Assembly (NCBI GenBank): GCA_018883625.1
Contig: JAHLFV010000061.1
Span: forward strand, 1 to 20,086
From: Candidatus Treponema excrementipullorum
GTDB lineage: Bacteria > Spirochaetota > Spirochaetia > Treponematales > Treponemataceae
Length of the DNA stretch: 20,086 nucleotides
Direction: 5' to 3'
Part shown: positions 16,447 to 20,086 of the stretch, one piece after another
Layout of the letters: each line of letters opens with the position of its first letter
How positions within the stretch are numbered: the first letter of the stretch is position 1
Notes under the pieces: generated by a model
What the model was told of the DNA's origin: nothing
What the model saw: the letters and a program-made list of their open reading frames with translations, nothing else
Database searches by the model: none
Translations under genes and position numbers: made by a program

Positions 16447-18000
16447 CTATCGGGGAATAACAATCGTTGTACCGGCGATAATCTTATCCGGATCAGGGAT
16501 ACTGTTTGCGGTAGCTATTTTTTTGTATAACCAAGGATTGTTATAATAGGTTTCTGCTAGATCCCAAAGGGTATCACCCCATTTTATTTTATACTGAACG
16601 AATTCAATTTTATTATCCGTTTCTTCCGGTATGGTAGGAATTACAGATGGGGTTTCTATAATAACGATTTCGTTTTCTTTTGCTTGATTTTCTGTTGTCT
16701 CAGACACGGTATTTTTTCCGGCAAAGGTAGTTGTAGTCTGAGAATTTTCTGCAGATTTAAGTTTTGACGGCACAATATATGTTATCAATATCAATGCCCC
16801 TAAACAAATAATTGCGCAGAGAATACAGATAATAACTGCCAATTTGTGTGCCGAACGTTTATCCTCTTCATCAGGATCTTTGTAAAAGGATTCCTCGTTT
16901 CTATCAAATAAAGAGTCCGTGAGATAATTGGGAGAAAAGTCCTGAGACAAAGAGTCTGTGGAGTGTTGCGGCTCATCAAAATCCGGGAGCTCATAGTTGG
17001 TAAAGTCAGGTAAAGAATCTTCTTGCACTTCAAAAGGCTTTGTTTCGCTGTCAAATTCCGGAATATCAATATCATCGATGGAAAAATTATCTGTTGTAAA
17101 ATCCTTTTCCGTAGATGGTGGATCAAAATCCGGTAAGTCAAAATTTACCGATGAAGAGTTCTGTGCGGAAAATCCTTTCGTTTCCGGTGCTTCCGTGGGA
17201 AGTGCAGTATCCGGGGTGTCAAAAAACTTTTCGTCAAAGTCGGGAAGGTCAAAGTCCGGTGAAGAGTCCGGTGTAGAAGAATCTTTTGTCTCCGGTGCTT
17301 CTGCAGGAAGTGCAGTATCCGAGGTGTCAAAAAACTTTTCGTCAAAGTCGGGGAGGTCAAAGTCCGGTGTAGAAGTTGTGTGGGCTTTCACGGTGTCTTC
17401 TGGATTTTGTTCGTCCAAGAAAGGCAGATCCAATTTTTCCGGATTTGCCCGATGGGATACAGAAGATGTAAAGGAAGGAAACTCCTTTAGGGACTGGGGA
17501 AGAGAGAACAAATCATCAGAAGTATCCTGAGAAGCTATACCGGGACTCAGGCTTTCATCGTTCTGTGGTATTTCAGGGAGAAGAGTATCCGCATCATAAG
17601 TTTCGGAAGCTGGTGATTCTGCAGAACTTTCATTACCGTTAACAACGGTGTAGTCCGGAGTAGGATTTCTTTGGTCTTCAGGAAGATATACTCGCGTTGC
17701 CGTAGCTCCCGATTCGCTGTCGGAACAGTCTGCTGTTAAATTATTGTTTTCATCAAGCATTAAGGTCAAAGGAAAAGTGGGAACCCCTTTTGTGTGGGGA
17801 GCTAAATTGGCTATTTTCAGGGAAAACATATACTCAGCATCTTTCATGGTACTATCAGGAGATCTATAAAGATGTACAAGAATCTTCTCCTGATTGGGAC
17901 TGACTGTAGTCAATTCCAAGATTTTTTTCTGAGGTTTTCCGTCTTCAAGAATGGGATAAAAACTTCCGTCTGCCAGCCTAATTCCGATGCTCTTCGTCAT
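16447..18000 (-). CDS. Membrane protein with Hsp70-like N-terminal domain, acidic repeat linker and C-terminal LysM
   Basis: A 517-residue protein in four parts. Residues 1-105 resemble the substrate-binding beta-domain of DnaK: IGIRLADGSFYPILEDG, LTTVSPNQEKILVHLYR, LKIANLAPHTKGVP and LTLMLDENNNLTADCSDSESG follow the order of DnaK's GIET-GG, ST-DNQ, L-GI-PAP-G-P and FDID-NGIL elements. No ATPase domain is present. Residues about 106-385 are an acidic, Pro/Ser-rich linker with repeated LPDFD motifs and a duplicated 36-residue unit. A membrane span covers 387-410. The end (about 468-516) is a LysM domain with IKWGDTLWDLAETYYNN and a closing GTTIVIPR, which binds peptidoglycan. With no signal peptide, the N-terminus should be cytoplasmic and LysM periplasmic. 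The ATG at 18000 lacks a ribosome site and sits at the predicted transcript start. The downstream gene is a lytic transglycosylase. LysM is certain; the Hsp70-like call is by eye. Confidence 0.85.
   Translation of the reverse strand: MTKSIGIRLADGSFYPILEDGKPQKKILELTTVSPNQEKILVHLYRSPDSTMKDAEYMFSLKIANLAPHTKGVPTFPLTLMLDENNNLTADCSDSESGATATRVYLPEDQRNPTPDYTVVNGNESSAESPASETYDADTLLPEIPQNDESLSPGIASQDTSDDLFSLPQSLKEFPSFTSSVSHRANPEKLDLPFLDEQNPEDTVKAHTTSTPDFDLPDFDEKFFDTSDTALPAEAPETKDSSTPDSSPDFDLPDFDEKFFDTPDTALPTEAPETKGFSAQNSSSVNFDLPDFDPPSTEKDFTTDNFSIDDIDIPEFDSETKPFEVQEDSLPDFTNYELPDFDEPQHSTDSLSQDFSPNYLTDSLFDRNEESFYKDPDEEDKRSAHKLAVIICILCAIICLGALILITYIVPSKLKSAENSQTTTTFAGKNTVSETTENQAKENEIVIIETPSVIPTIPEETDNKIEFVQYKIKWGDTLWDLAETYYNNPWLYKKIATANSIPDPDKIIAGTTIVIPR
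17153..17368 (-). repeat. Two tandem copies of a 108-bp coding repeat
   Basis: Within the LysM gene, 17153-17260 and 17261-17368 repeat with a period of exactly 108 bp (36 codons). They are nearly identical over about 80 bp (17181-17260 against 17289-17368). Each unit contains FDLPDFDEKFFDT and ALPxEAPETK. The high nucleotide match suggests a recent in-frame duplication. Further single LPDFD motifs lie outside the units. Confidence 0.85.
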
Positions 18001-18006
18001 ATAATT

Positions 18007-18035
18007 ATGTTATTATTGATAGGTAATCTTGTCAA
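18007..18035 (-). promoter_or_regulatory. Promoter for the LysM-transglycosylase pair
   Basis: On the minus strand TTGACA (18030-18035), a 17-base spacer and TAACAT (18007-18012) place the transcript start at about 18000, the first base of the ATG. No ribosome-binding site is visible, so the mRNA is predicted to be leaderless or nearly so. The -10 box matches four of six consensus bases. Confidence 0.55.
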
Positions 18036-18044
18036 GTTTCTTTA

Positions 18045-18073
18045 TTGACAGGTTTTGGACAGACAGTCATAAT
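18045..18073 (+). promoter_or_regulatory. Promoter for the TPR/Mrr-like gene
   Basis: TTGACA (18045-18050), a 17-base spacer and CATAAT (18068-18073) put the transcript start near 18080, the first base of an ATG. The -35 box lies only 9 bp from the opposing -35 box of the LysM gene, making a compact back-to-back promoter in which the two polymerase sites probably interfere. Confidence 0.65.
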
Positions 18074-18079
18074 AGGACT

Positions 18080-19426
18080 ATGGATACCATGTCATTGGCT
18101 GTTGCCGGAGTAATTATTCTTGTTTTTGCCTTAGTACTTTTGTCTGTAAGTTCGGGAAAAAAGAAAAAAAAGCCTGTGAGGAAGGAACGCAAAAGGTCCA
18201 CGGTCATCAGAGATGCAACAAAAAAATTAGCTCAAAACCCTCATCATGTGCCTGCATTGACAGAGTTGTCTGCTTTGTATTTTGGAGAGAGAAATTGGGA
18301 AAAAGCTCTTCCCTTGTACATGGATTTGTTGAATATTGCGTCAAACGACAAAAGTGTAGATATGTATAAAGTTGCTCTGCGTAAAGGAATTTGTGCATTG
18401 CATTTGAAAAAACACGACGAAGCCATGGATGGTTTGATTACTGCCGCAAAAATTGACGGAAAAAGCTTTGAGTGTAATTACTATCTTGGGCAGGCATATT
18501 TTGAAAACGATAATTTTGATAAAGCAATACCTTTTTTGAGACGGGCTTTGAGTTTTAATCAAGAGACGGAAACTCTGTATAGATGGCTTGGTATCGCATA
18601 TTACAAGACAAAAAAGTTCAGGGATTCTCTTCCGTATTTGAGGCGAGCTTTGGAGTCAAAACCGGAAGACCAGGAGTTGCTGTACAGTTTGGCAGAAGCA
18701 ATGCGACAGACCGGATACGGTGACAAAGCTCTAAAGATCTTTATGCATTTGCGTCCCAATCCCGAATACGGTGCGTTATCCTGTCTTGCTGCCGGTGTAA
18801 TTCACATGGGTTATGGAGATATGGAAAAGGCGGAGCAAGATTTTGAAATCGGAATAAAGCATTCCAACGTTCCGCCGGAATTGATGATAGAAATTAAGTA
18901 CCGGTACGGACTATGTCTCTTACAAGGCGGAAAGCTGGATAAAGGTTTATCCATGTTGCAGGAAGTTCAAATGATGAATCACGCCTATCGTGATGTATCA
19001 TCTCTCATTACTCGGTATACCGAACTAAAGCAAAACCGCAATTTACAGATTTATTTGACTGCAGGAAACAGTGATTTTGTTGCACTATGCCGTAAACTTG
19101 TGGAAAGTTTTTACGAAAAAGCTACTGTCCGGATTATGGATATAACTGTTTCTGCCGAGTATACAGAGATTTTGGCAGAATTGGACACGGCTAAATGGGA
19201 AGACCTCTTAATATTCCGTTTTTACAGAACTTCCGGTACGGTAGGGGAGCTTTTTATCAGAGATTTCCATGGACGCATCAGGGATGTAAGAGCCGGTCGG
19301 GGAATTTGTGTTACTGCCGGCACATATTCTGATGAAGCAAAAAAATATATAGAAGGACGTCCCATCGACTTGGTAGATAAAACGGAACTTATTAAACGGT
19401 TGAAAAAAATCGATTCCTACATCTGA
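18080..19426 (+). CDS. Membrane-anchored TPR protein with degenerate Mrr-like C-terminal domain
   Basis: The start is taken as the ATG at 18080 (448 residues), just after the promoter; the ATG at 18089 is the alternative. The open frame back to a TTG at 18029 runs across the promoter and is rejected. A membrane segment (about 5-26, LAVAGVIILVFALVLLSV) is followed by a very basic stretch (KKKKKPVRKERKR), so the bulk faces the cytoplasm. TPR repeats cover about 40-310, clearest in CNYYLGQAYFENDNFDKAIPF, ETLYRWLGIAYYKTKKFRDS and ELLYSLAEAMRQTGYGDKAL. Residues about 337-448 resemble the Mrr endonuclease fold end: RDVRAGRGICVTAGTYSDEAKKYIEG then IDLVDKTELIKRLKK. The usual catalytic QxK position appears as FRF (near 379-381), so nuclease activity is doubtful. 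It may be a scaffold. It is divergent from the LysM gene and overlaps rsmG tail to tail by 10 bases. Confidence 0.82.
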   Translation: MDTMSLAVAGVIILVFALVLLSVSSGKKKKKPVRKERKRSTVIRDATKKLAQNPHHVPALTELSALYFGERNWEKALPLYMDLLNIASNDKSVDMYKVALRKGICALHLKKHDEAMDGLITAAKIDGKSFECNYYLGQAYFENDNFDKAIPFLRRALSFNQETETLYRWLGIAYYKTKKFRDSLPYLRRALESKPEDQELLYSLAEAMRQTGYGDKALKIFMHLRPNPEYGALSCLAAGVIHMGYGDMEKAEQDFEIGIKHSNVPPELMIEIKYRYGLCLLQGGKLDKGLSMLQEVQMMNHAYRDVSSLITRYTELKQNRNLQIYLTAGNSDFVALCRKLVESFYEKATVRIMDITVSAEYTEILAELDTAKWEDLLIFRFYRTSGTVGELFIRDFHGRIRDVRAGRGICVTAGTYSDEAKKYIEGRPIDLVDKTELIKRLKKIDSYI

Positions 19427-20086
19427 TTATACTTTTGTATTACTACCAAGTGGCGTTGTCTTTCTTCCAAAAAGGGTACTGTTAAGGGATATGTTGCATA
19501 GTTCGGAACGATGTCTGCTATGGCCTCCATTTCCGTGTTTATGGCTTCCGTTTTACCCTTATAGGCTGCTAAAAAACCAGCAGGTTTTATAACCCTGAGA
19601 AGTGTTTTTATCATCTTTTTATCTAATGGCCGGAAAGCTCTGAATGTAGCTACGTGGAAAGTATTTGTGGGAATCTGCTCCACCTGACTGTTGATAACAG
19701 TGACATTTTTTAGATTAAGGATAGCTACGGAGTTTTCCAAAAAAGCACATCGTTTACTCATGCGTTCCACTAAGGTGAAATGAATATGAGGCAAGGCTAG
19801 TGCCAGGGGAATACCGGGAAGCCCACCGCCGGAACCTATGTCGGCAATTTCCGGTGTAATCGTATCTTGCTGTTCAGAAAACAGTTTTTCAATGTGATGA
19901 ACCCCGGCTAAACTGTCTAATAGATGATGAATGATGATGTCTTTTTCATTGTCTGCTCCCACCAAGTCGTAGGCGGCGTTAAACAAAAGCAGTTCTTTCA
20001 TGTAAAGACGGAGTTTTTCTTCCAGTAATGGATAATCGGATTCCGGTAAAGATAAATTTTCCAATCCCTGTTTTAAAATATTACTC
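19417..20086 (-). CDS. rsmG: 16S rRNA (guanine-N7) methyltransferase RsmG, 5' end beyond window edge
   Basis: Minus-strand frame of 222 visible codons plus a TAG stop at 19417-19419. An internal TTG at 20064 could be called a start, but the frame stays open to the right edge and the residues before it (SNILKQGL) look like the normal RsmG N-terminal helix, so the true start lies outside. Motifs: YDLVGADNEKDIIIHHLLDSL, the SAM-binding IADIGSGGGLPGIPLA, LVERMSKRCAFLENS, and FRAFRPLDKK typical of RsmG. It methylates N7 of the G527-equivalent in 16S rRNA; loss gives low-level streptomycin resistance in other bacteria. Its 3' end overlaps the convergent TPR gene by 10 bases, with no terminator visible between them. 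Confidence 0.93.
   Translation of the reverse strand, partial: SNILKQGLENLSLPESDYPLLEEKLRLYMKELLLFNAAYDLVGADNEKDIIIHHLLDSLAGVHHIEKLFSEQQDTITPEIADIGSGGGLPGIPLALALPHIHFTLVERMSKRCAFLENSVAILNLKNVTVINSQVEQIPTNTFHVATFRAFRPLDKKMIKTLLRVIKPAGFLAAYKGKTEAINTEMEAIADIVPNYATYPLTVPFLEERQRHLVVIQKYNQM

Noticed and set aside
17153..17368. CRISPR-like or mobile repeat
   Set aside because: The repeat keeps the reading frame, has no spacers, and encodes part of a protein linker, so it is an internal coding duplication.
16997..17530. Plus-strand open frame of 177 codons, Ser/Gly-rich
   Set aside because: It is the antisense shadow of the repetitive acidic linker of the LysM protein; its regular composition comes from the repeat.

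Overview
The window looks like chromosome from a low-GC spirochaete, most likely Treponema or a close relative. This is inferred from gene content, not from a search. The main signs are a long archaeal/eukaryotic-type phenylalanyl-tRNA synthetase alpha chain, a bactofilin paired with a membrane-anchored M23 peptidase, and several large conserved-looking proteins that match no common family. All genes appear intact. I see no rRNA, tRNA, insertion sequence, prophage or CRISPR array.

Layout. (1) Positions 1-1453, minus strand: an M23 peptidase followed by a bactofilin (cut by the left edge), driven by a near-consensus promoter. (2) Positions 1578-9659, plus strand: a tightly packed run of eight genes ending in a strong terminator: tatD, a dus-type tRNA dihydrouridine synthase, an unknown 527-aa protein, a GAF-GGDEF diguanylate cyclase, a rhomboid protease, two exported proteins of unknown function, and pheS. 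The leader before tatD carries two terminator-like hairpins. (3) Positions 9668-11737: a long-chain acyl-CoA ligase with its own promoter, converging on the next unit at a shared bidirectional terminator. (4) Positions 11767-14201, minus strand: an NfnA/NfnB-like flavin/iron-sulfur oxidoreductase pair with its own promoter. (5) Positions 14226-18035, minus strand: a membrane-anchored LysM protein with an Hsp70-like N-terminal domain, followed by an Slt70-like lytic transglycosylase. (6) Positions 18045-19426, plus strand: a membrane-anchored TPR protein with an Mrr-like C-terminal domain, transcribed divergently from the LysM gene through back-to-back promoters. (7) Positions 19417-20086, minus strand: rsmG, running off the right edge.

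Themes. Two separate blocks deal with the cell envelope: M23 peptidase plus bactofilin on the left, and LysM plus lytic transglycosylase on the right. The long operon mixes translation and RNA modification (dus, pheS), c-di-GMP signalling, intramembrane proteolysis and small exported proteins. The most unusual signals are the Hsp70 substrate-binding-like domain fused through an acidic repeat linker to a membrane segment and LysM, the TPR-Mrr-like fusion, the divergent promoter that appears to make both flanking genes leaderless, and the tandem hairpins in the tatD leader.
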